Shown piece after piece: positions 1-10,669 of a stretch of DNA of 64,000 nt. A model generated the notes under the pieces. The model made no database searches. It was not told where the DNA came from and saw only the letters and a list, made by a program, of their open reading frames with translations. The DNA is from Gyrodactylus bullatarudis (Eukaryota; Platyhelminthes; Monogenea; Gyrodactylidea; Gyrodactylidae): the NCBI GenBank assembly GCA_012064415.1, contig SSNU01000144.1, forward strand, positions 795,084-859,083, written 5' to 3'. The position numbers were made by a program, and so were the translations under genes. Positions within the stretch are counted from its first letter, which is position 1. Each line of letters starts with the position of its first letter.

Positions 1-775
1 TTCGAACATTCGATAAGGATAATTCGGGAAAAATTGACTTTAAGGAATTTCTTCTTGCCATAAATATTACCTCTGGGGGCAAACCGGAGGAGAAACTTGA
101 ATGGGCATATCAAATGTACGATATTGACGGTAATGGAACTATTGAGAAAGAAGAAATGGTTGAAATTATCAAAGTGAGTCTCACGTTCATCTCTTTCCCT
201 TTTTCTAGGAATGTGACTTTTTCTGTCAAGTTTTATTTTTCTCTTATCCGTCTCTATTCTCTCTCTATTCCTCTCTCTCTCACTCACTCGCTCACAATCA
301 CAATCACTTTGTATTTCTCTCTTGGAAAAGTAACAAATTCTTCTCTTTGCCAACATCATCTCATAAAGATGGAAGGAGAGTCTTTCATTTTTGATCTCTC
401 CATTTCTCTTCTTCTGAGGAAGAAAATCCTTTAAAGGAAGTTTAGCTTTCTCTTCCTCTATTCAATCAGCAGTGAAGAAGCGAAAAAGATTCTCAATTTT
501 TCAAAAAGCACCCTCTTCTTTGCATCTGTTGATGAAATCTTTTTGAGAGTGAAATTTAGATTCGATTTAATTCAACTTTTACTTAGGCTATCTATTCCAT
601 GCTGGGTGCTGACGGCTCCTCAGTAGAACTAAGTCCAGAGGCAAGAACAGAAGAGATATTCGACAAAATGGACGAGAACAGTGATGGTGTCCTCACTCGA
701 GAAGAATTCATGAAAGGATGCATGGCCGATAAACAGCTTTACTCAATGTTGTTAGCTGATGATACTTCAGATTAA
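1..775 (+). CDS. Neuronal calcium sensor family protein (recoverin/visinin/neurocalcin-like), 3' part
   Basis: Two exons are visible, 1..173 (reading frame from base 3) and 587..775, joined in phase 0 across a GTGAGT...TTAG intron of 413 bp. The 5' part lies outside the window. The protein shows three EF-hand units: [28 protein letters not shown] and [14 protein letters not shown], each with acidic residues at loop positions 1, 3 and 5 and Glu at 12. Between the first two is the family segment [18 protein letters not shown], which is typical of NCS proteins. These are small Ca2+ sensors, usually N-myristoylated, that act on membranes in neurons and receptor cells; the myristoylation end is not in view. 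The subfamily (neurocalcin, NCS-1 or visinin) cannot be settled. The intron is rich in TC repeats. Confidence 0.9.
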
Positions 776-1860
776 CCAAAATATCACAGAAAGTGCAAGA
801 CCCATATTCACCTTGATTTTATTGGCCAAGTCCTGAATCCAACCCAATAGTTTTTTGTTTTTTGTCATGTCAGTCATGAGAGAGGTATATTCCCCCCCCT
901 CCTTAGAAAACAATGCAACATAGACAAAAAAATTCTCATGAATGTAAATGCAAAGCGCAATTACCTCTAAATTTTCTCATAGAAAAAAACTTGTGTATTG
1001 AAAATAATCATGTTCATTCCAGAATTTCAAAAAGAAAACGCAGTCATTATCATTGCAATTGTATTACGTTTATTAAGAAAAAGAGAAAGTTATTAAAAGT
1101 TAATCTGTACAATAAGGAAATAATTTACCTCTCAGAGAGAATTCACTCCATTTTATGTTGTTTTCATGAAAATTTCTTCTTAACATCTGGCTCAAAGAGC
1201 AAGAATACGATAAGAACATGAACTAAGAAGGAAGAATCGAGTATAAACTGAATTTATAAAAAGTTTAGCATTTCGATTGTGTGTATAGGACCCCCTACTT
1301 CCTCTCCCACCTTCACATTCATAGCTAATGTCTCTGGATGATGATAAAATGACAAGAATAATAATATTATCTCTCATCATGGCGGTCTTTTTCTTGAGTA
1401 GGAATTAGAATTACAGAATGAAATAAAGTTTGACTAAAATTGATCAATGAAGTAGTATATTTTACGAATAGTATAGTAAAGGAAATAGAGCAAGGAAAGT
1501 CATCAAAAATATTGACATTGGAAAATGATTAGCATGTGAATCATTGTCTGAAGGGATAGTCAAAGTAACAAGAGAGCAAACAAAATCTTGATATTATTAA
1601 CAAATGCAAATTTCTTCTCAATCTGTACATCTTTTCGATTAGGGCATAAATGTATGCATGCAACTTAATTGCAAGATTGGTTTAATCAAGATTTCTCAGC
1701 TATTTGCAGAGGATGAGAATCATTTTTTTAATCTCCTTGTTGTTGTAGATTCAATTTATACATTAGATTTTCAATGACTGTTAATCCAGAGAAAATACGT
1801 CTACAGAGATATTATCAATGTACTTTAATTTATTCTCTTACAAAATTTCTCCCTAGTAAA

Positions 1861-1878
1861 GAGAGAGAGAGAGAGAGA
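1861..1878. repeat. (GA)9 microsatellite
   Basis: Nine uninterrupted GA dinucleotides lie in the intergenic stretch downstream of the calcium sensor gene. Confidence 0.9.
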
Positions 1879-4298
1879 AAATCAACAAAGTCGAAAAATA
1901 TTCAACGAGCACACTACGTATTCAAATCAGTTCACAATGAATGATTTTTCGAAAGCCTCTATGTATCCTTGGGTATGGAATTTATAGGAATTTAAAAAAG
2001 GTGGGCCACTCACCCTGAATAATAACTATAATAATGCATCATCAGAAATAATAAAAATAAATGACTTTTTGACAAGTTAAAATGCGATAAATTTCATTAG
2101 CAACAAGTGCGTATCGATAAAGTAAAAATGATATACAACATTAGTGTTTGGTAGTTGGAGTTATCAAAAAAATACTTGCCCTAGAAAAAATGAAAGATGG
2201 ATCACCATAATTTATCAAACTTAAAAAAAATATCTATCCTTCCTTTATTCTCTCCTGAGAGTTGGTCTGGATAGATTGGAATATGATAAATTATTTCTTT
2301 AATGTTGACATTATAGAACTAAGAATAATCCTTATGAAGAAAATGGGATTGGAATCCTGAAATTTTAATAGCCAAGAAGAAGGATGGAGATCTATGATGT
2401 TATAGAAGATCAATCAATCAAATTCAATTGCTTAGACGAGGTTTTCAAGGGCGTTTGAGTAATAGACGTTGGTAGAAGAAGCTATAATTATTCCGTAATG
2501 CATTAAATCAATAAAAATAATTAAATATATTTTCCTTGTTAACAATAAAGATATCAAATTATTCAAGTATTATGCAAGAAAAGTATCTTTTTACTGATCC
2601 TTTTTCAAAGAACATTATTATTTTTAAGGTGATAAGTTACTTTTACTCTGCAATTCAAAGCTATATTATTATCTAGTTAATAATAGTAGGTTTATCTTGC
2701 AAAAATATTATGGAAAATTGAGAAAATTACAGACTTGAATTGAAAAGAGAGGGAAGGAAGAAGGAACGCTAATCTTTAGATAACACGCAATTCTTTTATT
2801 AAAAATCAAGTTGAATAATTATCCCATCTGATTATGATTTAAAATATTGCGTGATTTTCTTCCTCAAATAGGGAGAGAAATACTAAAATGCCTAAATACA
2901 TAGTCTTGCATGGAGGCAGCAAACAATTCATATTGTTTGGCTTAAATTTTTTGTTATCGGAATAGGGAACCAACTTTTTTCGTAAAGTGTTTCCAATTCA
3001 CTCAGATAGTCTAGTCCTTGGTTGATGGAACGCTTGTACTCTGATTGATTCTGTTAATAATTTATATTTCGTGCTCAGAAGAAGGTCTGGAAATCTACTC
3101 TTGATACTGTGATATAGTTCGTATTTGTCAGTAGACCTGGATGAAAGGTCTTCAATACTCTGAGTCAACCCACCAGGTTTTGGAACTGTAAACTATAGTT
3201 TGCTTGTTTACGGATAATTTTAGTTTTTTCAGAATATATATAAAAAACCTATAGCATGAAATAAGATCAATGAATTACGGACTGAAATTAAGAAAAAAAC
3301 AGAGATTAATCTGATATTTCAAGAGGGGGGAGGCGATGTAGTGAGCAAAGAAATCTATTTTCTGTCCAAAAAATTGATAAGGAAAAAATAAATCAATTTT
3401 CATTCATTGATCAGAATGCACAAGAGATTAAGCATAAGAATTGGTAGTAAATTGGCCTTACATACACAGAGTTTACAAAGATGGAAATAGTTTGAAATCT
3501 CTTCATCTTTTGCTCGTTCCTTCGAGAATATATCTATAGATAAACAAATATCAAGGTTCGAAGAAGGATTAAAATCAGTTAGTTGTCAAGTTGATGAATT
3601 AATTAAAAGCAAATCAATAATACAATTATAATGTTGGATGCCTGCTTAGAATGAGATAATACAATCATTTCATCTCAATTGACTACATTTATATTTATTT
3701 GCATTATGACAGATTACTGTATTATTAGTAATAATTTATTACTATATTTTATAGAATCATCTTTGCATTATTTCAGTACTCGATTTGTTAATCGAAATAT
3801 CTACAATATGCGAGTATAGAGTGGAATTCTTTAAAACAAATAAGATCTCCTTTTTATTGGGATAAATAACTGATTTAATAAAACCTCTCAACTACCATCT
3901 TCCTAGTCGATGAAAGATGCTAGGGAGAAATTTTAATTTTCATTATTACATAAGCATAGTATGTAAGTGTGAATAATTTTTACTTTGATAAAAAAGATTA
4001 AAAATTTCTAGTACTACTACGATTAGAGGGTAGCCTCTTCCTCACTCACAACACAAGGAATGTGTATCTCTTTATCTACTAATTTTCCTCTCCTACTTTT
4101 CACCTTGACAAGATAATATGTACATAGGAATACATTACTTCTTTTTAGGGAAACTCTACTTTGTAATGAGTGATGATAATTTTTTTCAAGGAGGATCAAG
4201 AGAGAAAGAGAACATCTTTCTGTTCATATAGGAAAGAAAAAAAACTCTATGTGAGTGTGCTGACACTCTTGAATCTGAAAGAAAAAGACAAATCATAT

Positions 4299-4318
4299 CT
4301 CTCTCTCTCTCTCTCTCT
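4299..4318. repeat. (TC)10 microsatellite
   Basis: About ten TC dinucleotides lie in the intergenic stretch. Confidence 0.9.
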
Positions 4319-4796
4319 ATCTCACTAACATACATAGAATAACAGAATTTACTAGAAAATGTTTATATATTTTTTTCAAGATTAACATCTAAATAAATAT
4401 GTAAATAAAGTGTGGCTAAGATCATCAGGATATTTTGCATACAAGATATCAGTACAATTATCCTCACTTTGATGATCAACAATATATGCAGTATTTACTA
4501 CTTTATTTATATCAGGCCTAAAAGTAATAATATTCATCTAATAATAATAACCATAATATAATCTTCTTCATCCCTATTCATCATTGTTAATGACTATTTG
4601 AGCATAGTGAGTAGGACTAATCATTTCAAAATGTCACATTGTACTCAATGAAAAAGTTGACGAGAAATTAAACCTTTGTTGAGGGGAATTGTTTGAGAAA
4701 TATTTGTTATACTGTTCTCTTACTAATTCATCAATGCATAAATTGTTGATCGAGAAAGAATTCAGAATGAATTTAGTAAGTTTTTACGATTCAGAA

Positions 4797-5215
4797 ATAT
4801 AGGTAGAACTATTAGGAAATTATATACACGAGCGGAGGATCATCTAAAGAAGGATACTGCGGTTACTAGGCACCTTAGACAAGAAGATCATACAGCTTCA
4901 GTTTCTAATTTTTCCGTTTTATACAAAAAAACCCAATGACGACAGCATAGATGTATGGGTGAAAGAAAAATTTCTTATAAACCTAATCTATGTGTTCAAA
5001 AAAACTATTCCTATAATCTTCAATTTCCTTGGCCAATGTAAGCTTTTTCACTTTTCTCTCCACTGTTGCTATTTATTGGAGAGTTTTGGTGTTTTTTCAG
5101 CTTGCATTTTATTCTTATTTTCTTTGACTTTTACTATTTCTTTCATGATTTGTAAATTATTATTTTGAATGAACTTTTAACTTATATCATTTTTGAAGAA
5201 TTACCACTGATTCAG
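4797..5215 (+). mobile_element. Penelope-like element 3' fragment
   Basis: This roughly 420-bp stretch aligns by eye with the 3' end of the larger Penelope-like element at about 57030-57450 in this window. Both carry the C-terminal GIY-YIG endonuclease segment (around ATAGG..G.AC.ATTAGGAAAT), the coding end (GTGTTCA.AAAAA) and the same 3' non-coding tail (AGCTTTTTCACTTTTCTCT). The copy is 5'-truncated and frameshifted, so it is dead, and it differs at many positions, which suggests an old insertion of the same family. 5' truncation is usual for elements copied by target-primed reverse transcription. Confidence 0.8.
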
Positions 5216-6975
5216 AAACGTTCTCAAATTGGCAATCAATAAGAAAAGACTAACCAAAATGTTAATGGACTTGAGAAAACTAAACAAAGGGAAATACATC
5301 ACTTCCTGAGATCTCTTTTAATTCATCATTCAATTAAGAATTACACATTTCTCTATTCATCTAATTGGCTGCATAATTTTTTTATAGGAGGCATAGGTAG
5401 ACTCTCAAATAGGAATTTTCATCAAATACATCCTTGTATATCTTGGCTGAGGGGGAAAGTCAGCTAGGAGAACTTATCCGACTCTTTTTTTTAATATTCA
5501 CATCAACTCTTATATACTACTATACATATCAATGATATCATATTAAGAAAGCATACAATCCTTGCACTAAAATGTTTATTTATGCTTGAAATATTCCTGA
5601 TACCAGAAAAAGATGTTTATTTTCTCTATGTAATGCAAACGCATTTGATTCGTACTTCCTCCTTCTCTCTTTCTGTACACGAAAGGAATTGATTAACTTT
5701 CTTATTAAAAGAAATTCATAAACTCTACAATGCACAAGTCTCAAAAGAATAACACTCTCCAATTACAGTAGATTAAAAACGGGGTATGTAAAGTATTCAT
5801 GGAGTTGGTACAATGTCTTGTTGCAAAGATGAAAAAGTCCCTTCTTAGAGTACAAATCCTTGAAACAGATTGTTTGACCTCGATGCTTTTATCCTATTCA
5901 GCTTACAATACAATAAAAGATCAATATATAATCTTTTGGTGTCTTTTGCTTTTCCACTCTAAACAGGTAGATTAAGTAGAAAAAGTCCATTAGCAGAGGA
6001 AATGATAATTTTCACTACATTCATTACTAAATTGATTTTAGATGAGAAATAAAAATACTGTAGTAAGGAATCAATTTTGCCTTTTATCTAATCTAATGAA
6101 ATGAGATCCGTTTTTGTTAGTTAGTCTAAATTGGACGAAAGACTAGCAACATTTCCCAATCACACTGAAAAGTAATTTTCATCTCAACTTTTCATGAACC
6201 AATTTTTATCCTTAAAAATTAATAAAAACTTATGTTGTCGTAGATTTAAAATGTGTTTATATTTTTACGTTTTTGCTCATTCCAATCTTAATTGGAACTT
6301 AAATTTGAAGAAACTAAGTAAATTATATTTTTTTCTACTAGGGAAATTTTATATAAGATTATCAAATACAGGCGAGAACCGTATTTGTGGAGTATAGTAT
6401 AAGCAGCTCACAGATTTTCATTAACGCTATGACTCTTGATTTCAAAGAGAAGTTTTAACACAATGGAAAAAGAATTTGAAGGGAAAGCAACAAAGGACAT
6501 GCAGTAAATATTTGTAGGACAAATTGTGATGCCAAGATAAAAATAGAATTTATATTATTATTGTACTACACATCTATGGAATTATTGAGGACTACCATAA
6601 AATTAGCTTCAAGACGCCTACACAGGAGAAAAACTTTTTTCCCGAATGGTTATCTTCAAACGTGACAATGGGATATTTTAAATGATATCCTGAGTATTTC
6701 ACTTTCGATCAGTGCACACTGTACAGAGAGACATGCAGAAGAAGAAATGAGAAAATCTTTCAAAAAAGTCTGTATTCTTTTTCTCATATTCATATCTGGG
6801 TAGTAAGAAATACAAAATAGATATCGGGTGGATAATTCAATGTTTCTCCAACTAAATAATGCTACAACACCAAGCGAGGAGGAGAATAATTTGAGATCAA
6901 TAAGAACTGAATAATCTGTATCGTAAAAAGTGATAGGCTTTGAATGAAAATTATTCTGGTAAGATTTTCATTAAC
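5216..6975. other. Intergenic stretch without a recognisable gene
   Basis: AT-rich sequence with scattered short open frames but no supported exon. It ends at the Dpy-30-domain gene. Confidence 0.5.
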
Positions 6976-8940
6976 ATGAACGAAAATGACTGCTTGGCTC
7001 AGTCAGTGGCCTACGATGTGGATTATATTGGGAGCCATTTCAACGAGATCTTGGAGTATGCATTAAACTCGATAATTCTCCATCAACCGAATGACCCTGT
7101 AGAATTTCTCTCAGAATATCTCAAATTTTGGGCCAAAGTTATCCGTGAGACTAGAGTTGTAAGATGATAAAACTTAATTTACTATAGAAAACTATATCAA
7201 AAAGTGTCTACCAGGTACTTCTTAGAGCTCATATACCATGGTGCCTAAAGCTGGCCTTGGAGAGGTCTATTGCTGCGAAGAAACGAGAGAAAAAGGTTAG
7301 CTAACTTTACCCTCTGATAATTATTCTTATTATTATTTTGAGAGTTGTAAAAATCTAGCAATCCCACATCAACAATGTATTAGCCTAATTAGAGAGACAG
7401 AAAGAGAGAGAGCTGAGATGAAAAGAAGGACATAAAAATAATTTTATGTTTTTAAGAAAACCTTTAGAATTTCTCTTGTGTTTTTTGATTTATGATCAAC
7501 GTACTATTGATATTTGAGATAAAATTGTGTCACCACTGATCCCGAGATGGCTTAAGTTTAAAAGATTTTTTTATTACTTTCGAAGGCTGCTAGGAAAATT
7601 GTTTTTATTGCATGATGAAATATGAAAACTACTATACTACAATTATTATGGATTCAAAAATGGCCCTATAGAAGTAGTGAATAAACTCAAATTTATCCTA
7701 ATTTGAATTTAAAGGGACATCATAAGACATCTTTGAGACATGGTAAAGAAATATGTTTCAACCTAACATTTGATTTACTCATGTGGGATACTGAAAATAA
7801 ACTTTTACTCCAAATCACATCACGACTCAATTACCCAAAGGCTGAGAGTCTGAGTGAAATACATGTATGTATGTGAGGGTATGAAATAAGTTTCGAATAG
7901 ACCAAATAGATTATTCTTTAAAACCTCTTGATTATTGACTTTTTTGAAGGAATCCGAAATTTATCGTGGATCTGTGAAAAATTAAATGGTTCCATGCTTT
8001 TATTTATGTGAATCTAGAATGCCACCATGGGAATTTCGAAAAATTGCTATATTCACAAAGTTATCAATTCATTAGGATTTTAGATAATTAATCGAGTACA
8101 TTAGGGGTGTGTATATGAGAGATTCGGAGATAAATTTGATCAACTTAATGCTAAAAATGCAATGATAATAGAAACTGCGTGCATTAAAACCAAAAGCGAA
8201 TCTCTTTTTGCCTACAATTGACGAATTTTCCCCTTGAAAAAGTAAGTGCTGATGGAAAGGTAAAGAGTCACTCATGCGAAAATGATGAATTTGGCAAATT
8301 TGTTGCATACCTTTTGGAATTATTCCACTTGTCAAAAAAATATTCCTTTCTATTAGAGTTATGATGCGAAAAATAACTATGAAAATGAAAAATGGAGTCA
8401 CATGAATAAATTTTTCAAATGAAGTCATAAATTTAACTGCCTAGCTTGAATAAAATTTAAGAGAGAAGAGTTTTATGAAATTCAAAAATATCTAGTTTAA
8501 ATTAATAATCGTTAGAGTTTCTTGTGTAAAAATGACATGAAATTATTTAGTTTATGTTCTTTCAAATTACAACTTAATTTGTGTGCATACTTGTAAGTAG
8601 TTATGTGAATTTATTTTCATCTTAGAATATGAAAGATAAAACATACCATTTGATAGAGAACCAAAAGAAGGAGAAAGATGATACTGAAAGCACCAAAAGG
8701 TTGATATGTGAATCAGTCGTTTCTCAGTTGAAAAATCTCATTCTCGAAGATACAACATACCAAGTTAAGATTAAAGTCAAAGACATTATGATCAGGAAAT
8801 GGGCCAAAATGGACTCTTCTCAAAAGGGTGAAATTAAGTTTCGAATTGAAGGTGAACGCTCAGATGATCCTTCAGAAGACCTGCATGATGAGGATGCTGG
8901 GGAGGACTTCGAGGAGGACGAAAATGAAGATGACTCTTGA
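6976..8940 (+). CDS. Dpy-30-domain protein with acidic C-terminus (three-exon model)
   Basis: Proposed join 6976..7158, 7188..7295, 8626..8940, giving 201 aa. Exon 1 encodes a Dpy-30 motif at residues about 14-50 (DYIGSHFNEILEYALNSI, then DPVEFLSEYL), the dimerising helix pair that docks onto amphipathic helices in COMPASS or ciliary complexes. The first intron is either 29 bp (7159..7187) or 56 bp (to 7214); both keep the frame. Intron 2 is 1330 bp and joins in phase 0. The last exon is charged and ends in an Asp/Glu-rich tail of about 30 residues. The domain is well supported. The link to the last exon rests on splice sites and phase only, so exon 3 could be a separate gene starting at the ATG at 8629. 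DPY30 itself is about half this length, so I give no gene symbol. Confidence 0.6.
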
Positions 8941-9150
8941 TTATTATTTTTTGAATAACAGAATTATTAGTTTAGAGTCTAAACTCTGGGTAAATTAAAC
9001 TCAAGTCGATGTCGGTTTAATATTTAATAAAATGAAAAAGAATATTCTATACATGTTAATTACGCACCTGTTTCATAAAGATAATTTTCTAAATTATTCT
9101 CTTTAGACTCTAAAGAAAGAATGTCTAAATGTATGCTTTACGAAAAGGGG

Positions 9151-9158
9151 TATAAATA
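9151..9158 (+). promoter_or_regulatory. TATA box for first small secreted protein gene
   Basis: TATAAATA lies 34 bp upstream of the ATG at 9185. At normal TATA spacing, transcription would start just before the ATG, giving a very short 5' UTR. Confidence 0.55.
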
Positions 9159-9184
9159 GACTGGAGTTGAAATGGAGAATAGTA

Positions 9185-9427
9185 ATGAATAGATTCTTAA
9201 TTTGCCTTATATTCGTCATTATTGCATCTTACATTTCAATAGATGCTAAAAAAGGAGGTGAATACGGAGAGAATGGAGGTGACTATGGGGAGAAAGGAAA
9301 CAAAAAAAGATTTAATGAAGAAAAAATTAGCCGGAGAATAAGGAAAAATTTTGATAAACTTAGTCAAGAATTCAAACAAAATATGACAGATTTATTCTGT
9401 CCTTCTACTACAACTGTAGCAGTTTGA
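9185..9427 (+). CDS. Small secreted protein, tandem family member 1
   Basis: An 80-aa protein. The ATG at 9185 is chosen because it opens directly into a signal peptide (MNRFLICLIFVIIASYISIDA); the frame upstream has no ATG. The mature part has a Gly/Glu/Lys-rich linker, then the family core FDKLSQEFKQNMTDLFC with an N-glycosylation sequon (NMT), and a short Thr/Val tail. The same core recurs in the next two genes (9513 and 9904), all in the same orientation. An AATAAA overlaps the last base of the stop codon. I do not recognise the family and propose no function beyond secretion. Confidence 0.7.
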   Translation: MNRFLICLIFVIIASYISIDAKKGGEYGENGGDYGEKGNKKRFNEEKISRRIRKNFDKLSQEFKQNMTDLFCPSTTTVAV

Positions 9428-9512
9428 ATAAAAAAAACTTTCTTCTCGAATATTTTAAATTGTTTTAGCAAGCATATAATAACACCTCTGAATCGAGTGA
9501 GTCAAAATTAAA

Positions 9513-9674
9513 ATGTTAGCTATTAAATTCACGACAATCCTCTTTATGATGATGTATTATAAGTCGTTGAAAAGCCTTGACGAGATGAAATTACGAGGAA
9601 AATTAGACAGAACCTTCAACGATTTATCTGACGAATTCAAGCAATACATGAAAAATCTATTCTGTACCGTCTAA
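9513..9674 (+). CDS. Small secreted-type protein, tandem family member 2 (short)
   Basis: A 53-aa frame from the ATG at 9513. The N-terminus (MLAIKFTTILFMMMYYKSL) is hydrophobic and signal-like but shorter than in its neighbours. The core FNDLSDEFKQYMKNLFC matches member 1 (F..LS.EFKQ.M..LFC). The basic Gly-rich linker and the Thr tail are absent, and the sequon is replaced by YMK. A TATAATAA-like box lies about 38 bp upstream and an AATAAA about 13 bp after the stop. It may be a reduced functional copy or a decaying one; the frame is intact. Confidence 0.55.
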   Translation: MLAIKFTTILFMMMYYKSLKSLDEMKLRGKLDRTFNDLSDEFKQYMKNLFCTV

Positions 9675-9903
9675 CTATAATGATAATAAAGAATTTTCGT
9701 ATTGTTGAAGAAATTTTCAGTACCCTTTATTGTGAGAATGTCTCTTGATAGATATAGTAGTTGATAAGGAATGATGCAATAAGCTAACCTATACCAACAA
9801 TACGTCACCATGGTAAATCATCCTGGTATTTAATTGGAGCAGACTCAATCTTTGTCTGGGAATAAAATAGTAGTAGCTTGAGAGAAAAACTTAATCTAGA
9901 AAT

Positions 9904-10209
9904 ATGCGCAAGTTATTGTTTGTCCTAATCGCTCTGGTCCTATTCAGCTTTGTAAGCATTGATGCTCACAAGAAGGGCAAGAAACATGGTGCTGATAAGA
10001 AACATGGTGGTGGTAAAAAGATGGAACTTTCCGAGGAGAAGATTTTCGAAATGTTCAAAAACAAGTTTCTGACAATGTCTGACACTTTCAAAATGAATGT
10101 AACAAGTCTGGTCTGTACAGCACCTGTTACCACTGAGGCTCTCACAACAACTGGGTCAAGTAGCACAACAACGACAACAAACTCAACACAGCCCGCAGTG
10201 GCCCCTTAG
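9904..10209 (+). CDS. Small secreted protein, tandem family member 3 (mucin-like tail)
   Basis: A 101-aa protein. Residues 1-21 (MRKLLFVLIALVLFSFVSIDA) form a clear signal peptide, nearly the same as in member 1 through the end SIDA. A Lys/His/Gly-rich stretch follows (KKGKKHGADKKHGGGKK), then the family core FLTMSDTFKMNVTSLVC with sequon NVT, and finally a 30-residue Thr/Ser-rich tail likely to be O-glycosylated. An AATAAA lies 13 bp after the stop. Secreted, basic and glycosylation-prone proteins are often surface, mucus or cuticle components, but no function is assigned here. Confidence 0.75.
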   Translation: MRKLLFVLIALVLFSFVSIDAHKKGKKHGADKKHGGGKKMELSEEKIFEMFKNKFLTMSDTFKMNVTSLVCTAPVTTEALTTTGSSSTTTTTNSTQPAVAP

Positions 10210-10669
10210 AATGTTTTCAAATAAAATTATTTGAAGCTTGCACTGATTTTCTTCTCTCTTTCTCTGGTAGTAATAAAAATTTCAGTTTCTTCAACTATGC
10301 AATGAGCATTTTCAAAATAATCCCCCTAATTCATGCAGTGTATAGTAAAGTATATGAAATTATCCAAGACTATCCTCCTTGGTTAAAATGACAAATTTGT
10401 TTTCTCTTCAACAATTTTGCAGTAAATAAAATTCCATTAGTGTGGAGCTTGAGAGTTGCAAAACTTTGCAAATGAAATTTGTTTCATATTCTAGTTGGGC
10501 ATTTTTTAAATATGTTCTTTGTTTTGGATAAAAGCAATATTGTTTTTTATTCATAAAAATATGTTCTGTATAATATACACACTGTATATAAATGCATGGT
10601 TTTTAAAAAACCTAATCGAATAAATAAACTCCGTGAGAAGAGAGGAATAGTGTCATTAGCATAGTAAAA
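10210..10669. other. Myosin heavy chain upstream region
   Basis: 460 bp with no coding signal between secreted protein 3 and the myosin ATG; presumably the promoter and 5' UTR. A TATA-like TATATAA lies near 10585. Confidence 0.4.

Larger units (their letters stand above)
776..4796. other. Long intergenic stretch without a recognisable gene
   Basis: I see no supported gene here. The open frames present are low-complexity AT-rich translations without splice support or family motifs. The stretch contains GA and TC microsatellites and many short A/T runs. Confidence 0.6.

Noticed and set aside
913..1380. Open frames of 62-102 codons on both strands downstream of the calcium sensor gene
   Set aside because: Basic, low-complexity translations without splice sites, family motifs or a promoter; expected by chance.
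4289..4320. TC-rich tract as a promoter element
   Set aside because: A simple microsatellite with no gene nearby.
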